From the NCBI RefSeq assembly GCF_042477335.2, contig NC_091245.1, positions 229,895,501-229,959,500 on the forward strand: DNA of 64,000 nt, written 5' to 3'. Both the position numbers and the translations under genes were made by a program. Positions 31,700-44,136 of the stretch are shown here, piece after piece. Source of the DNA: Ovis canadensis. Taxonomy: Eukaryota; Chordata; Mammalia; Artiodactyla; Bovidae. The notes below the pieces were generated by a model. The model was not told the origin of the DNA, made no database searches, and worked only from the letters and a program-made list of their open reading frames with translations. How positions within the stretch are numbered: the stretch's first letter is position 1; each line of letters opens with the position of its first letter.

Positions 31700-32790
31700 A
31701 TTATACATTCTGTTGTTATCTAGTTGTGTCTAGCTTACTTTATTTAACCCTCAAACATTATCATTGGTTTATTCAATAAATATTTGCTTAGACTTATCAA
31801 CATGTTTACCATATTCTTTGCTCACTGTTTTTTCTTATTCACTTTTCTCTTTCTGTGCTTTTTATCCCTCATCCTAAAGTGCATTCTCTAGATCTTCGAA
31901 TAAAGGTTTGCTGTAATAAAAACTCAATTTTTTCAGTCAGAAATTACTTAATTTTAACCTCATGTTTGAAAGATAATTTTGCTGCATATAATAGGATATT
32001 TTGACATTTATCTTCTCTCAGCACATTTAATGTACCATTCTGCTGTCTTCTGGCTTCCTTTGTTGCTGTGGGAAAATCCTTCAGTTTAAATACAGTTCTT
32101 TTGTAGATAACACTGTCTTTTCTCTTCATGCTTCTAATATAGTCTTCTCCCTTATGGTATTCTAAAATGTCACTCTAATATGACTAGTTGTGGATTTCTT
32201 TTTACTTATACCGTCTGCAGTTCTTTCTGTTTTCTGATCTGTGTATTGGTATTTCTCATCAATAGATGAAAAGAAGAAATTCTCTCCTCAAATTTTTGGA
32301 TTTTCAGCTATTATTTCTTGGAAATAGTATAATTTCTCCCTTATTTGTATCTCCTCCTGAAAATGCAATTAAACATTTCAGAACTTCTCTCTGTGTGTCC
32401 TCTTAATATTTCTTTTGTAGTTTCATTCTCTTTGTCTTCTGAATTTGTTGTAATTTCCTCCTATCTATTATATATTGTCTCTTCAACTGAGCCTAATAGA
32501 CTCTTCAAGATTTCCGCTGAGTTTATAATTTCAGTTATTACATCTTTAATATGTAGTAGTTCTTTTTGGTTCTTTTTCGAATCTCTGTGGCCGATTCTGA
32601 TAATTTATAGTTTGGTATTCTTTCAATAATCTTTTACATACATTAAACATATTGATACTTATATTTTATTCTATACCAGATCATTCCATTATTTGAAGAC
32701 TTTGATGCCTGACTTGGCCTTGTGCTAGTTCTGCTATTTCCTCACATATTGCTTCCTCTTGGTATTAGGGATAGTCCCAAGTGCATTTCT
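31700..32790 (-). mobile_element. old L1/HAL1-like LINE, antisense
   Basis: 'ccattctgctgtcttctgg', 'cttcctttgttgctgtgg', 'ctagttgtggatttctttt', 'ctgagtttataatttcag', 'ttctttttggttctttttcg' and 'acattaaacatattgatac' match the antisense of an old LINE. Confidence 0.7.
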
Positions 32791-32804
32791 TAAAAGTTTA
32801 ATGT

Positions 32805-33140
32805 ATTTATTTTTGACTGGGCTGGGTCTTTGTTGCTGCATGTGCTACTCTCCAGCTGCAATGCACAGGCTTCTCATTGCGGTGGCTTCTTTTGCAACTG
32901 AGCACAGACTCTAGGGTGCACAGACTTCAGCAGTTGCGGTACATGGGCTCAGCGGTTGTGGTACATGGGCTCAGTAGTTGTGATACATGGGCTCAGTGGT
33001 TGTGGTACATGGGCTCAGTAGTTGTGGTTCACTGGCTTAGTTGCTCCACATCATGTGAAATCTTCCTAGACCAGGGATTGAACCTCTGTCTCCTGCACTG
33101 GCAGAAGGATTCTTTACCACTCAGCCACCAGGGAAGCCCC
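32805..33140 (-). mobile_element. CHR-type SINE with internal array
   Basis: Antisense CHR from 'ggctgggtctttgttgctgc' to 'gccaccagggaagcccc'. It contains a four-unit 22-base tandem array listed separately. The 133-residue plus frame is a translation of this SINE. Confidence 0.9.
32941..33028 (+). repeat. four 22-bp tandem units inside the SINE
   Basis: Units start at 32941, 32963, 32985 and 33007, each of form ACATGGGCTCAGYRGTTGTGRT, with one to three substitutions between them. Confidence 0.9.
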
Positions 33141-34054
33141 AGCTACATTTTAGGCTTGGGGCAATTTTTTATTTTTTTTTTTGAATGTACAGTTCTAAAC
33201 ACATGTAGAAGTAGGTTGATGAGTAAGAATTCTCAGGCCTTTCTCTTCTTGGTTCAGCTCTGCCCAGAGTCCAAGTGAGATTGGCAAATATTACCACTAA
33301 CCCTCTGCTGTATGGGATTTTTCTAGTTCAGTCACCAGAAGAGTCATCCTTGAAGATACCCCATCTAGCTCCCATCTTACTTTGGACCCTGGTATACTCT
33401 TTGTCCTTGAAGCACTGGGCCCATTAAAACCTGGACTGTTGGCCACTAAGGATCACGTAAACACTCAGGGCTTTGCTATCCCTACAGATTTTGCTTTCTT
33501 TTCACCCAGCCTATAAAAAAATTCCCTTAATTTCTCACCAGTTCAGCCTCAGACAAATATACATAAAATATTTTTGTTTGTTTTGATATTTTATATGGGA
33601 TTTTTACATGTGCTATACTGGGAAGGATTTTACTTAAGGCCTAGTTCATCATATTACTAGAAATTGTTTACAGTTTTAGTGAGAATATACTCATATTTAA
33701 GAATCTTAAAGACATTTAAAATATTAGAGGAAAATGTTGAAGAATATGTTAATAACATTGGTGATACACAGCCTTCTTAAACTAAAATTCCAAAAATTAT
33801 AAAGGCTATAAAGAGTTAATATTGATTGCTATACTTAATTAATCAGCATTTCTGTATTAAAACACTTTAAACAAAATCAAAAGACCAAAGGAGCTATAGG
33901 AAATATTAACAATATAGAATGAAAATTTCATATACATACCACCTAATAAATTCATACAAGTCAATAAAGAAGAGAGGACACATGGCTTTGCAGCATTAGC
34001 CTGCTGTGGCTCCCTCTGCCTGGCAAAGCAGTAAAGCTATTCTTAAAAGAAAAA
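33141..34054. other. intergenic, little recognised
   Basis: AT-rich. 'gcctggcaaagcagtaaagc' at 34019 resembles an LTR R-region end, but it is too short to call. Confidence 0.4.
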
Positions 34055-34175
34055 GGAAATTCCCTGGTGGTCCAGTGGTTAGGACTCCATGCTCTCATGG
34101 CCGAAGGCCTGGGTTCTGTCCCTGGTCAGGGAACTAACATCCCACAAGCCACACAACACAGCCAAAAAATGAATA
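34055..34175 (+). mobile_element. CHR-type SINE
   Basis: Sense CHR: 'aaattccctggtggtccag', 'gttaggactccatgctc', 'ggttctgtccctggtcag', 'cacaacacagccaaaaaatg'. Confidence 0.92.
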
Positions 34176-34194
34176 AATAACAAAGATAAAAAGA

Positions 34195-34520
34195 CACGCA
34201 AACAAATTAGAAAATGAGCAGAGGATATGACCAGACAATTCACAAGAGGATATACAGGTGGTCAGATATTTTGTGAAAATATGCTGGATATCACTGGTCA
34301 CTAGAGAAATGCATATTAAGATAATAAGATACTATTTTTCACCCATCAGACAACAATTGATAATATGTTAGACTCAGTCACTATTAGAGGGAGTACAAAT
34401 TGATACCTGCCTTTTGGATGGTAGTTTGGCAATATATCTACTAAAATTTAAAATATATTATTTTGGGGGATTTTGAGCCAGTGGTTAAAGGATATACCCA
34501 TTCCTGACAAATCCTCAGTA
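34195..34520 (+). mobile_element. old L1 ORF2 3' fragment
   Basis: 'gaccagacaattcacaag', 'atcactggtcactagag', 'aaatgcatattaagataat', 'ggtagtttggcaatatatc' match the end of L1 ORF2 on the plus strand. Confidence 0.75.
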
Positions 34521-35214
34521 ATTAATAATTTCTTTATATAAATTAGTGAGTGAAAATTTTCTGAACTCCAAGAGACACATATCAGAAAAGTTTTTAAGAA
34601 AAGTCGTTTTATTTCCTTTGCCAAATAATATTAAGTGCTCAGATAGTACATACTTTATTTTCTCACTCTTAGACAGTGACGTTTACCACATTAACTGTTG
34701 CAACATGTCCATGGAGCAGATACAAGCAAGTCTTGAGGTCTGTCACCTTGCCTATGACCTGGTGACTCTGATTCTCTTGATATGACCCACCTTCCCCTTC
34801 TTGAACAAGATGACAGACAGTAATGACTAATAACAACATTTCCTTTCTCATCTGGAGTATGGAAGGCCACTTTCTCTGTTCATTTATAGAGGTATCACAA
34901 AGTAGTAGGATGCAAAATCTTCAACACATAATGCAAATACATGGGAAAGGGCTCGGAAGGATATTTTCCATACTGCTCTGCTGTGGAGAAAGACAATCAC
35001 AGGATGGGATGTCAACGGGATGTTAAAGGACGTAATGTGATTTCTATCTATGGCCGTACAATTTACATAAATTATCTCCTGGGACTAGGATAGTCTAAGT
35101 CTTGCCATGTCATTCTGCCCTCATACATTTTAGCAAGCCTATTTGGTTTACATGCAAGGAAACATTGCGTGGCAAATGGCCGAGAAAGCCTCCTTCTCAG
35201 GATATTCCCTAGAA
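34521..35214. other. intergenic insert between L1 parts
   Basis: No named repeat recognised. It separates two consecutive pieces of the same kind of old L1, so it is either an unrecognised insertion or the L1s are independent. Confidence 0.4.
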
Positions 35215-35870
35215 TTTACATGTACCCTTTAACCTAGCAAGTCAACTTCTAAGGATCTGTCATTTAAAAAAGCACTTGCACATGTGTCTAAAGAAACATG
35301 TAAATAAGTGGATGTTCATTGTTTATAACAGTGAAAAATTACAAACAGCCTATAGTGTCATCAATAAGTGAGGTTGCTCAGTCGTGTCCGACTGAGACCC
35401 CATGGACTATAGCCTTACAAGGCTCCTCTGTCCATGGCATTTTCCAGGCAAGAGTACTGGAATGGGTTGCCATTTCCTTCTCCAAGGGATCTTCCCAGCC
35501 CAGGGATTGAACCCGGGTCTTCTGCATTGCAGGTAGATATTTTACTGTCTGAGCTACCATAGGGTCATCAATTAAGAAGAATTTAAATATATTTTAGATG
35601 TATTTTCTTTACTCTGTGCTAAAGAATACTTACAGCAACTAAAATAAGAACAAGGGAGATGAATGGACAGCGACATAAAAGGATATCAAGTAATTTAGTG
35701 GGGGAAAAAAAAAGCAAGCTGTTAAACAGTACCCAACAGCATAAAATTATTTAGGTTAAATATGTATAACATGTATATTAACATATATAATATGGTGGTA
35801 ATAACGTATTAGCATACATATTTATGTCTATTTTAGTAGGTATGTGACGCATCTATGAAGGGGGTAGAAG
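35215..35870 (+). mobile_element. old L1 3' part, split by a SINE
   Basis: 'aacctagcaagtcaacttc', 'gtggatgttcattg', 'tttataacagtgaaaaatt', then after the SINE 'gaatttaaatatattttag', 'aatggacagcgacataaaag'. Order follows L1. Confidence 0.68.
35366..35563 (-). mobile_element. Bov-tA SINE with 9-bp target duplication
   Basis: Antisense Bov-tA with a short deletion in 'gtccgactgagacccc'. GTCATCAAT at 35357-35365 recurs at 35564-35572. Confidence 0.94.
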
Positions 35871-35929
35871 CTATTCCCACACTGCTGTGAGATGAAGGGG
35901 ATTGCCATGGAGTTGTAACGGGCTTCTGC

Positions 35930-36048
35930 CATCTCTTTTTTGTTTCTTTGTTTGTTGTGTTTTTTGTTTGTGTTGGCTGTGCCTTATGGCTTGCAGGATC
36001 TTAGTTCCCCAAACCCAGGCTCACTTCAGTGAACTGCCAGGGAGTTCT
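35930..36048 (-). mobile_element. CHR-type SINE, degraded
   Basis: T/G-rich start, then 'ggcttgcaggatcttag', 'ttccccaaaccc' and 'ctgccagggagttct'. It is missing part of the tRNA-like region. Confidence 0.75.
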
Positions 36049-37219
36049 CAATCTCTTTGTATTATTTTATCATGTTATATTGATAATATCTTCATAGAGT
36101 ACTTGGGTAGTTAAGCAACTTTTAAAAATAATTTGTTTTTATGAAGGAGAGATTGGTCGAGATTAAAGGAGATGGAGGGAGATGCTTGATCCGTGTCCAG
36201 GCTAACAAAGAGGTAAGAGAAAGTCTGAAGTGAGGATCTGAGGGCAGAACTTGTTGGATTCATGCATTCATTTAGTTTCATTCCTAAAACTTCCATTGTA
36301 CATTAACTATATACTAGGTATTGAGTAAAGGAATATTCAGGGTTCACAGAGACATAAATACAGATTGATAGTGCAGTGAGGTGAGCAGTAAGACCTAGCT
36401 ATGCTTAGTGAATCAGAAAAGTACAAAAGATAGGAGAAGCTCCCCATGGCCATCCAAGAACAAGACCTAGCTTTCTGGCCTTCCACTGTCTCCAAGTGAC
36501 CACTGCATGGTTGGAAGCCAAGACTGACCCTGTGTGTGCCCTGTGCATTACATCAGGAATTGTAGGACTTCTAGCAAAGTAAGATCTGTGCTAAGGGTGG
36601 ACAACAGGATCTCCTCCATAGCTAACAAAACGTTCTGAGCTCTGAAGACATGAACAACAGGATTTTAGTACCTTTACCCATCTCTCTCTACCATTACCAT
36701 GCACTTACTGTGATATTTTAAATTTCTTTAACAGCTTATAGTATCTTTCATTATTAAAGACATGAAATTTTTAGTGAAAATGCTCTCTTAAAGCTATCCA
36801 CACTAAAATATACATATCAATCTGTAGGCAACAAATAAGGAACAAATAAATGGATGACCAAATAAATAAAGTCAGATCCTCGTGAAGTTTGACAAAATGG
36901 GGAAAGAGAGAAAGTAACTGCTGTAGCAGATTAATATTATGATATCAACTACTCCCCCCCCCCTTACTTCCCATTTGTCCTGTGATCTCTCCCTCAACTT
37001 CAGGCAGCAGGGGGTAACTCCTTCTAAGGCCTTGGGGAAGGAAGGTCACAACAGCGAACCAAAGAGTCCATTTTCACTCAACTCTTGAGTTTCAAACCAG
37101 ATTTTTTAAAATCTCTGGCACAGACAGTTGATTAAGAGGAAGAGTTTTTAAGGCTCAAAAGCTAAAACCAATGCCATTGACACTTGGTTTTAAAAGGAGA
37201 CATGATGTCAGAATGAGGC
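36049..37219. other. intergenic, nothing recognised
   Basis: Unique-looking. A run of ten C residues lies at 36954-36963. Confidence 0.5.
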
Positions 37220-37612
37220 ATCCTTTCTCTATTAGTCTGCAAGGGCAGCCGTAACAGAATACCATGGACTAGGTACGAGATAACAGAATATTAAAGGCAG
37301 AAACTGATATTCCCACAGCTCTGGAAGCTGCAAGTCCAAGATCAAGGTGCAGCAGGGTGCCTCTCATGAGGCCTTTCTCCCTGGCCTGTGAACAGATGCC
37401 GTCTCACTGTGTCTTCACGTGGTCTTCCTTCTTTCTGTCTGTGCCTTCCTGGTGTCTCTTCCTTTTTTATATAGCTCTAATCCAATAGGCCCCACCCTTA
37501 TGATCTCATTAAACACTAATTACCCCCTTAAAGGTCTTATCTTCAAATACAGTTACATTAGGGGTTAGGGCTACAAATAGGGAGAGTCACAGTTCGGTCC
37601 ACAACACTTCCT
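37220..37612 (-). mobile_element. old LTR-like mammalian repeat, antisense
   Basis: 'gtctgcaagggcagccg', 'taacagaataccatggac', 'gctgcaagtccaagatcaag', 'ttatgatctcattaaacac', 'ggtcttatcttcaaatacag', 'cagttcggtccacaac' are hallmarks of a very common mammalian repeat, probably MaLR-related. Family and strand are uncertain. Confidence 0.55.
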
Positions 37613-37624
37613 TAAATTTGTTAG

Positions 37625-37925
37625 ATGAGTTCTGTCCAAAAGAAATACAATGCAACTTAAATTTTCTAGTAGCTACATTTTTTAAAGTAAAAAGAAAAAA
37701 ATGAATTGTAACACTATTTTACATTTAATTCAACATATCCAAAATAGTATTATTTCGACATGTATGTAAGCTATATTAAAAATATTAATGAGATATTTTA
37801 GAATATTTTCTTCAAATAAGTCTTTAAAATTGGTGTGCATTTTTGCTTTGCATCCATCCCATTTTGGACCAGCCACATTGTAAGAGCTCAGTAGCCATGC
37901 ATGACTCGTGGATACTGTAGTGTTA
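37625..37925. mobile_element. old nonautonomous DNA-element relic
   Basis: 'tgtccaaaagaaatacaatg', 'ttttctagtagctacatttt', 'ggaccagccacattgtaag', 'agctcagtagccatgcatg', 'gtggatactgtagtgttag' match a dispersed mammalian element with complementary ends. I cannot name it safely. Confidence 0.5.
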
Positions 37926-38264
37926 GATAATCTCCAAGGAGAAGAGAGACAGTCAGATGTAAGAGAGCAAGACAGAGTAACTCAAGATAAGACTGAGGCC
38001 CCAGAGGAAGTCGGGTGGGGAGGAGTCAGGATGACTGTTAGAATCCTCAGAGTTTTGGGGATCTGAGAGCAGAGGGACCTGTGTTCACGTCTCAGGTGAG
38101 ACCGGGGTAAACAGGAATGGGTAGAAGTAGCAACCAGATGTGTCTAAGACAGCCCCGCAAGGCTCCAGAATGGCACCGGAGGACGTCCAAGTTTCCCAGT
38201 GCCTAAGAGAGGTGAAGACATGGCTCAGGAAGAACCACCTCAGTCAAGATAAGGAGCTGCTGGG
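37926..38264. other. intergenic, nothing recognised
   Basis: Purine-rich unique-looking sequence. Confidence 0.45.
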
Positions 38265-38440
38265 ACTTCCCCAGTGGTCCAGGGGCTAAGACTCCTCACT
38301 CCCAAGGCAGGTTTGATCCCTGGTGAGGGAAGTAGATCCCACATGCCTCAACTAAGCGTTCATATGCCGAAACTAAAGATCCCACATGTCACAACTAAGA
38401 CCTAGTGCAGCCAAACAGGTAAATGAAAATAAATTAAAAA
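38265..38440 (+). mobile_element. CHR-type SINE
   Basis: Sense CHR: 'gggacttccccagtggtcc', 'ggggctaagactcctcac', 'gtttgatccctggtgag', 'ctaagacctagtgcagcc', then an A-rich tail. Confidence 0.9.
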
Positions 38441-39897
38441 TAAACATACAGGAGAGCAGAGATAAACTGGAATTTTTAAAGAAGATGAGGAGCTGCTATA
38501 GCAGGACTGATGACTGGGGACCACAGGAGCATGGACATGAGCAGTGAATGTCAGCCTCAAGGGGCGTTTGTGAACCCGGTGCTTCACCTTGCTTGGCACC
38601 TAGAACTTAGATGCCACTCTGGGGAGACGGGAGTTGGAGTTCTGAATTCATGGAATTTACCAGACATGGCGAAAAGAACTCAGAAGTCAACTTATCTACA
38701 ATCTTCTGAGCTGTATTTCCACTATCAGGCAGAATAGAAGCCTGAAGTAACAGGTTCAGTGATCACTTTTTATGTTCAGTTTTGTGAAATGAAAACATAG
38801 CTCTGGCTACTCCAGACTCTGTGCAAAGGGGAGCAGTAATTACCAAACAGGTGAAAGAGTCCCTCAAAGCGCAACCAAGGCTTTAAAGCCGTCTAGCAGG
38901 GAGGCCTCTGTTAAGGCCCAAAGCCTAGCCCAGCAGAGGGAGTGTGGGCTTAGGAGGAGCCCCAGGTCACTTTGTGGAGGTATTTTATTCTGATCATCTT
39001 TTTTTTTTTCCCCACACCTTATTTCTTCTCTATTGTCCCTGTATTGATTCCCCAGAATTAACTGTCCCTTCCTCTAAACTGGTGTTCCTGGGAGAGCAGG
39101 AAGTTAAGGCTGTGAAACTGTTGGAATTTATTGCCCTGAGGCAGAGAGGGTAGACAACAGAAAGCAAAGGACTTCACAGTTTAACTGTCAATGGATTTGT
39201 TTGGCTTCTCCAACTCTGGTTTCCAGATTCCCAGGTTTGTGGCCCTTTCTTTCTTCCCTGGCACAGATCTTGTTAAGCCTTTTTCCCAGGGCTGGACTCC
39301 TGGAGTACCAAATACACCCTTACTCTTACACTGCCCGCGAGAGCAGAGGCCTCCTTAAACTTGCCACCCAAGGCACCTCACTGCCTCGGCCCAGCCTAGG
39401 CCCTGTGGCTTTCTCCTACCAGGAAGTAAAACTGTTTCCTGCCCAGCCCCTCCTGTGGTCTGCCTTTGTGGGCAGCCTTGCTGTTCTCTTCTCAGTGCCC
39501 CAGATCTCCCTTCCACACACTCATCTCATGCAACAGTGAAGCAAACCCAAAGCAGCAGGAGGTCAGTCCTGTATATCACCCACTGGGTGGATATATATCA
39601 CCCCACTTTTTTTCCTTAAGTTTTAGAATTACAGCATTTTGGACCTAGGAGAGACTTTAACGATCATGTAATTTTATGTGCCTGCTAATATTCAGGACTT
39701 TGAGACTTTATATGTGTTTATTGGTTCATTTTACTTTGGAAATTCTCAAAGGGCTATTAATTAAGGTGTTTTTGTAAGTAGCTTAGAGAGGAAAAGTCAT
39801 TCCCAGGACTGTCACCTGTTGAGAAGATAGTAAAATCTGGGTCAGCTCAAAATCTGGAGCTCCCAGCAATCAGTAACATGATAATCAGAGCACTGGT
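38441..39897. other. repeat-poor intergenic stretch
   Basis: About 1.45 kb, with a GC-richer central part (39200-39540) carrying a 112-residue plus-strand frame with no family match. I do not call it a gene. Confidence 0.45.
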
Positions 39898-39908
39898 AAC
39901 AAGAGAGT

Positions 39909-40120
39909 TAAGGGCTTCCCTGGTGGCTCAGTGGTAAAAAATCCACCTGTTAATGCAGGAGGCGCAAGAGACTGGGGTTTGATCCCTGGGTTGGGAAGAT
40001 CCCCTGTAGAAGGAAATGGCAACCCGCTCCAGTATTCTTGCCTGGGAAATCCCATGAACAGAGGAGCTGGTAGGCTACAGTCCATAGGTCACAAAAGAGT
40101 CAGACATGACTCAGCAACTA
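39909..40120 (+). mobile_element. Bov-tA SINE with 11-bp target duplication
   Basis: Sense Bov-tA. AACAAGAGAGT at 39898-39908 recurs at 40121-40131, fixing both ends. Confidence 0.96.
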
Positions 40121-40131
40121 AACAAGAGAGT

Positions 40132-42261
40132 CATAACTAGACCAATCTGTAATAGAATGATTGACTTCAAGCAGATATGCCCTTAAGGATTGGATGGGAC
40201 CAAAAGCAATATTAAAATAAAAAATTTGAAGGTAAATTACGAAACCCTTAGAGGACCAGTTTGAACAACACTAAAATAAGTAAAGTCAACTACTAGAGTA
40301 TGTAATTCTATATCCACACTCATTAGAGACTGACAGACTGTCATTGCTAAGTGAGTCTAACATAGCATTTCCCTCTAAACACCAGCAACTGGGCTCTATA
40401 TTTAACTAAGTTTCTTAATCCTGAGAAATCCATTCAAACATGACAGTAATAAGTGAGCCATTTTTAATATCTTTCTACTCTGTATATTGTGATCTAATAA
40501 CATTCTGGACTTCTAACCTTCAAAGCATTTATAAGCACTTGATAAAATAGCTTTCACCATCCACCTAAGTCTAAAAATACCATTAATAACATTTTATGAG
40601 TAAGGATCTGATACAGAGACATCAGTGACTCATCATCAAGAGAGCCAAGATTTGCACCCAGTCATCTGGGTCTCCAGGCCAGTGACTACTTCATGTGGAC
40701 AGCCTCACTTCTGCTGCCAAGAGATGAGTCAATTAATTAATCCAATGGCATAAACATCTTTACTAATTTGAATTTTCTCAATTAATTCTGTAAAGACTAA
40801 AGTACATCGCAATAGAAATGTTTGAGTTTATATATATATTAGATATATACGTTAAGTTTCTCAGCTGCATAAATTTATTTCCACTTATTCTGGATTTCTC
40901 AAGAAACCTCACCAGATAAATATTTTAAAGAGGTAATTTAATTCAAAACATTAGATAAAACTAGTTAAAATATAACCATAGTTAATTTTAAGAAAACATC
41001 CTTAAAGGATGGTTCAGAGAAAAATCAGCTGCAAAAGGGTCTGCCAATCTTTGTCAAGTAATGAAGTTGTGTTCATTTGTTCAGTCTTCAATTGACTTCT
41101 CTCTACTATAATTTCTAAATTATACTTCAGAAAAATAAATAGATATCTATAAAATTATTAATAATCCATCTAAAGATTATTGTTCAGATTTTACTTAATA
41201 AAACATAGTAATGGAATTTTATTTTTCTGATTCTAAGTGTACATGATGACACAGCTTCTTAAATATATTCTGCTGGTGTTTTATTTCTTTGTAGCTATCA
41301 AAAGAATTGTCGAGTTATCATATGACCTAACATAAAATTTTAAATAAAGTTGGCACTTCATTTATAATATGATGCTGGAGAGTCTGCTTCTTAACTACAA
41401 GTTCAAAGTATTATGAAATCAAATATAAAATAACATGGTCTTATTCATTAGCCATATAACAAAGATTTACTACCTTCTCTTAATGGTATATTTTTCATTC
41501 AAACCAAAGACACGTTCAGCTTAGTCATGAGAAAAGTTAAAAGATGGAAGTTCCTCTTGCCAAGAATGAACAGTATAATGAATCAAAAAAATATTGATTT
41601 AATAACAGGGACCAATGTTCAGGTGGATATGGCTAGAAATCAAATACAGGAGGGCTTCTGTTTATGGGGAGAGCTGCAACTTCTCTCTCTTATTTAGCAT
41701 CAAGCTTTATGCTAATACAAAAATGTAAAAGAGCAAGCCAAATGGTGGCAAGGAAGTCTGTTGGACATAAAATAGCATTGTGTTTTTCATTTTGAAATCA
41801 GTGCAAAAATGAAGAGCTAAAAACTTTTATCAATTAACTCAAGCGAGGATACTTGAAAGATCAAAAGGAGAATCAGTTCCGAGAAGTAAATTGGGAACTC
41901 TAGATTTTTTTTTTAAGGCATCTCTATCAATGAATAAAAAGTAGGCTTTCTGTGATTATAGTTTCAGTGTAACTGTAAAATGTTATCATTCAAGGAGCAG
42001 GGTTTCCCTTGGCTGTAAGTACAGAAAGTCACTGTGTCACTCTGGCCAAGTAAATGTATGTATCTACATCGAATTTTGCTTTTCTGTAAAATGCTGGTCT
42101 CCCCAGAAGCTGCTGGAGGAATGTATTAGGCAGTAATTGTAAAAGGCTTTGTCATCCTGATATACAAGTTGCATACTAAGTAAAAATGATTACAAATGAA
42201 GTATCCTTCAAAAAAAATTTAAGGGATAAACAAAACTACTTTGGGGTTCCGCCAAATGATA
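40132..42261. other. 2.1-kb AT-rich, repeat-poor stretch
   Basis: I see no SINE, LINE, LTR or MIR signature here, the longest such gap in the window apart from 20.4-22.9 kb. No open frame longer than 60 codons exists. It could hold conserved noncoding sequence. Confidence 0.5.
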
Positions 42262-42412
42262 GTTTTCCCTGGGTTGGGAAAATCCTCTGGAGGAGGGCAT
42301 GGCAATCCACTCCAGTATTCTTGCCTGGAAAAGCCTGGAAAAGAGGAGCCTGGCAGGCTACAGTCCATGGGGTCGCAAAAAGTCGGACACGACTGAAGTG
42401 ACTTAGCACACA
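42262..42412 (+). mobile_element. Bov-tA SINE, 5'-truncated
   Basis: It starts inside the tRNA-like part ('ccctgggttgggaaaatcc') and runs to 'gtcggacacgactgaagtg'. It carries a 9-base repeat (CCTGGAAAA twice at about 42325-42342). Confidence 0.93.
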
Positions 42413-42714
42413 TGTTCACACGCAAGAATGATGGCGACTTAGAGAGAAACTTTGACTCAAATTTTCTTGAGCAGCCAGGGACTCAGCGGAGGAAGCTCTT
42501 CTTCAGCCATTTTTAGAGAATCCTTAGAAAAGACAAAATGGGAAGGAAGTTATTCATATCCCAATAGTGATGTTTTCTGCTAAGGCCAGTGCATATTCAT
42601 ATATATTTATATAAAAATACGTTTTTTAAAAGACTATATTTTAAGTAAGACTGTATTTTTAAACTTTTCTGGAAAATCACCTTCATTCTCTAAGTGATTT
42701 TGCTGGTTTTGACT
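42413..42714. other. intergenic, nothing recognised
   Basis: Unique-looking sequence between a SINE and a BovB. Confidence 0.5.
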
Positions 42715-42963
42715 ACATTCAGTTCAGTTCAGTTCAGTTCAGTCGCTCAGTTGTGTCCAACTCTTTGTGACCCCATGAATTGCAGCACGCCAGGCCTCCC
42801 TGTCCATCACCAACTCCCGGAGTTCACTCAGACTCACGTCCATCGAATCAGTGATGCCATCCAGGCATCTCATCCTCTGTCGTACCCTTCTCCTCCTGCC
42901 CCCAATCCCTCCCAACATCAGAGTCTTTTCCAATGAGTCAACTCTTCTCATGAGGTGGCCAAA
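42715..42963 (-). mobile_element. BovB 3' end, short
   Basis: Antisense BovB with a (TTCAG)n tail at 42719-42742, ending at 'catgaggtggccaaa'. Only the last 250 bases of the element are present. Confidence 0.95.
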
Positions 42964-43057
42964 TTAGTTCAGTTAAGTTAGGATCATTACCCTACTAGGA
43001 ATATCAATATTAATTAAATTAGTGAGAAAGGTCTACAAGATAGGTTGGGATGGAAGG

Positions 43058-43262
43058 AGCATGGACTCTGGAGTCGGGCAGACCTGGGTTGGAAAACTGG
43101 CTCTGGTGCTTGCTAGCTTTGGACAAACTACGTCTGTAATGACAGACTTGTCTGTAAAACAAATACTGTAACAATACCTCCCTCTTAGGGCTGCTGTGAG
43201 GGTTAGATGAGATTACATTCGAAAAATACCTTGCATATTCAGAGCCTGGCTGTCCATTACGC
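43058..43262 (+). mobile_element. MIR SINE, near full length
   Basis: 'gagcatggactctggagtc', 'gggcagacctgggttgg', 'aatacctccctcttaggg', 'ctgctgtgagggttag', 'atgagattacattcg' follow MIR from head to tail. Confidence 0.85.
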
Positions 43263-43529
43263 ACTTGTAAACAATAACGATTTTCGTTCTGAATCCTGTA
43301 CTTAAATGTGCACCTAAATGATCCTGTCTGAGATCGTCTTGTCCAGAGGTTCATTAGCAGTTTTACAGGATGGAAGCAGGTCAAGATTTCCTAACTCCAA
43401 GTGCTATAGAAAACTCTTAAGGGATAATTATTCTTTTCGTGATCAGTTTCAAGGTTCTACTAGTACTTAATGAATTTTATACAGGATACCCATTTAATAA
43501 GTTTTTCAAAGCAAATGTTATTTGCATGT
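43263..43529. other. intergenic, nothing recognised
   Basis: Short unique-looking interval. Confidence 0.45.
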
Positions 43530-43784
43530 AAATTCCAGAAAAACATCTACTTCTATTTCATTGACTATACAAAAGGCTTTGACTCTGTGGATCACAACAA
43601 ACTGTGGAAAATTCTTAAAGAGATGGGAATAGCAAACCATATTATCTGTCTCCTGAGAAACCTGTATGCATGTCAAGAAGCAACAATTAGAACCTTCCAT
43701 AGAACAGCTGACTGGTTCAAAATTGGGAAAGGGGTATGTCAAGACCGTATATTGTCACCTTGTTTATTTAACTTACATGCAGAA
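43530..43784 (+). mobile_element. BovB reverse-transcriptase fragment
   Basis: Sense BovB encoding FIDYTKGFDSVDHNKLW and the following RT segment, ending at 'ttaacttacatgcagaa'. It sits directly against an antisense BovB tail. Confidence 0.9.
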
Positions 43785-44136
43785 TTGTTGTTGTTCAGTT
43801 GCCCAGTCTTGTCTAACTCTCTGTGACCCCATGGACTTCAGCATGCCTGGCCTTCCTGTCCCTCACCATCTCCTGAAGATTGCCCAAGTTCATGTCCATT
43901 GTTTCAGTGGTGCCATCCAGCCATCTTGTCCTCTGCTGCCCTCTTCTCCTTCTGCCTTCAGTCTTTCCCAGCATCAGGAACTTTTCCAAAGAGTCAGCTG
44001 TTCGTATCAGCTGACCGAAAATACTGGAGTTTCAGCTTCAGCATCAGTCCTTCCAGTGAGTTTTAAGGGTTGATTTCGCTTAAGATTGACAGGTCTGATC
44101 TCCTAAGTGTCCAAGGGATTCTCAAAAGTCTTTTGT
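43785..44136 (-). mobile_element. BovB 3' region in inverted orientation
   Basis: Antisense copy from 'gttgttgttcagttgccc' to 'ctcaaaagtcttttgttgg'. It is sandwiched between two sense BovB pieces. Confidence 0.9.

Noticed and set aside
32941..33028. Regular repeats considered as a CRISPR-like array
   Set aside because: The units are contiguous, without unique spacers, inside a SINE in a mammalian genome.
32877..33278. 133-residue frame with internal repeats
   Set aside because: The repeats are the 22-base array of a CHR SINE read in one frame.
39201..39539. 112-residue frame in a GC-richer patch
   Set aside because: No domain, signal or splice context; composition fits chance in noncoding DNA.
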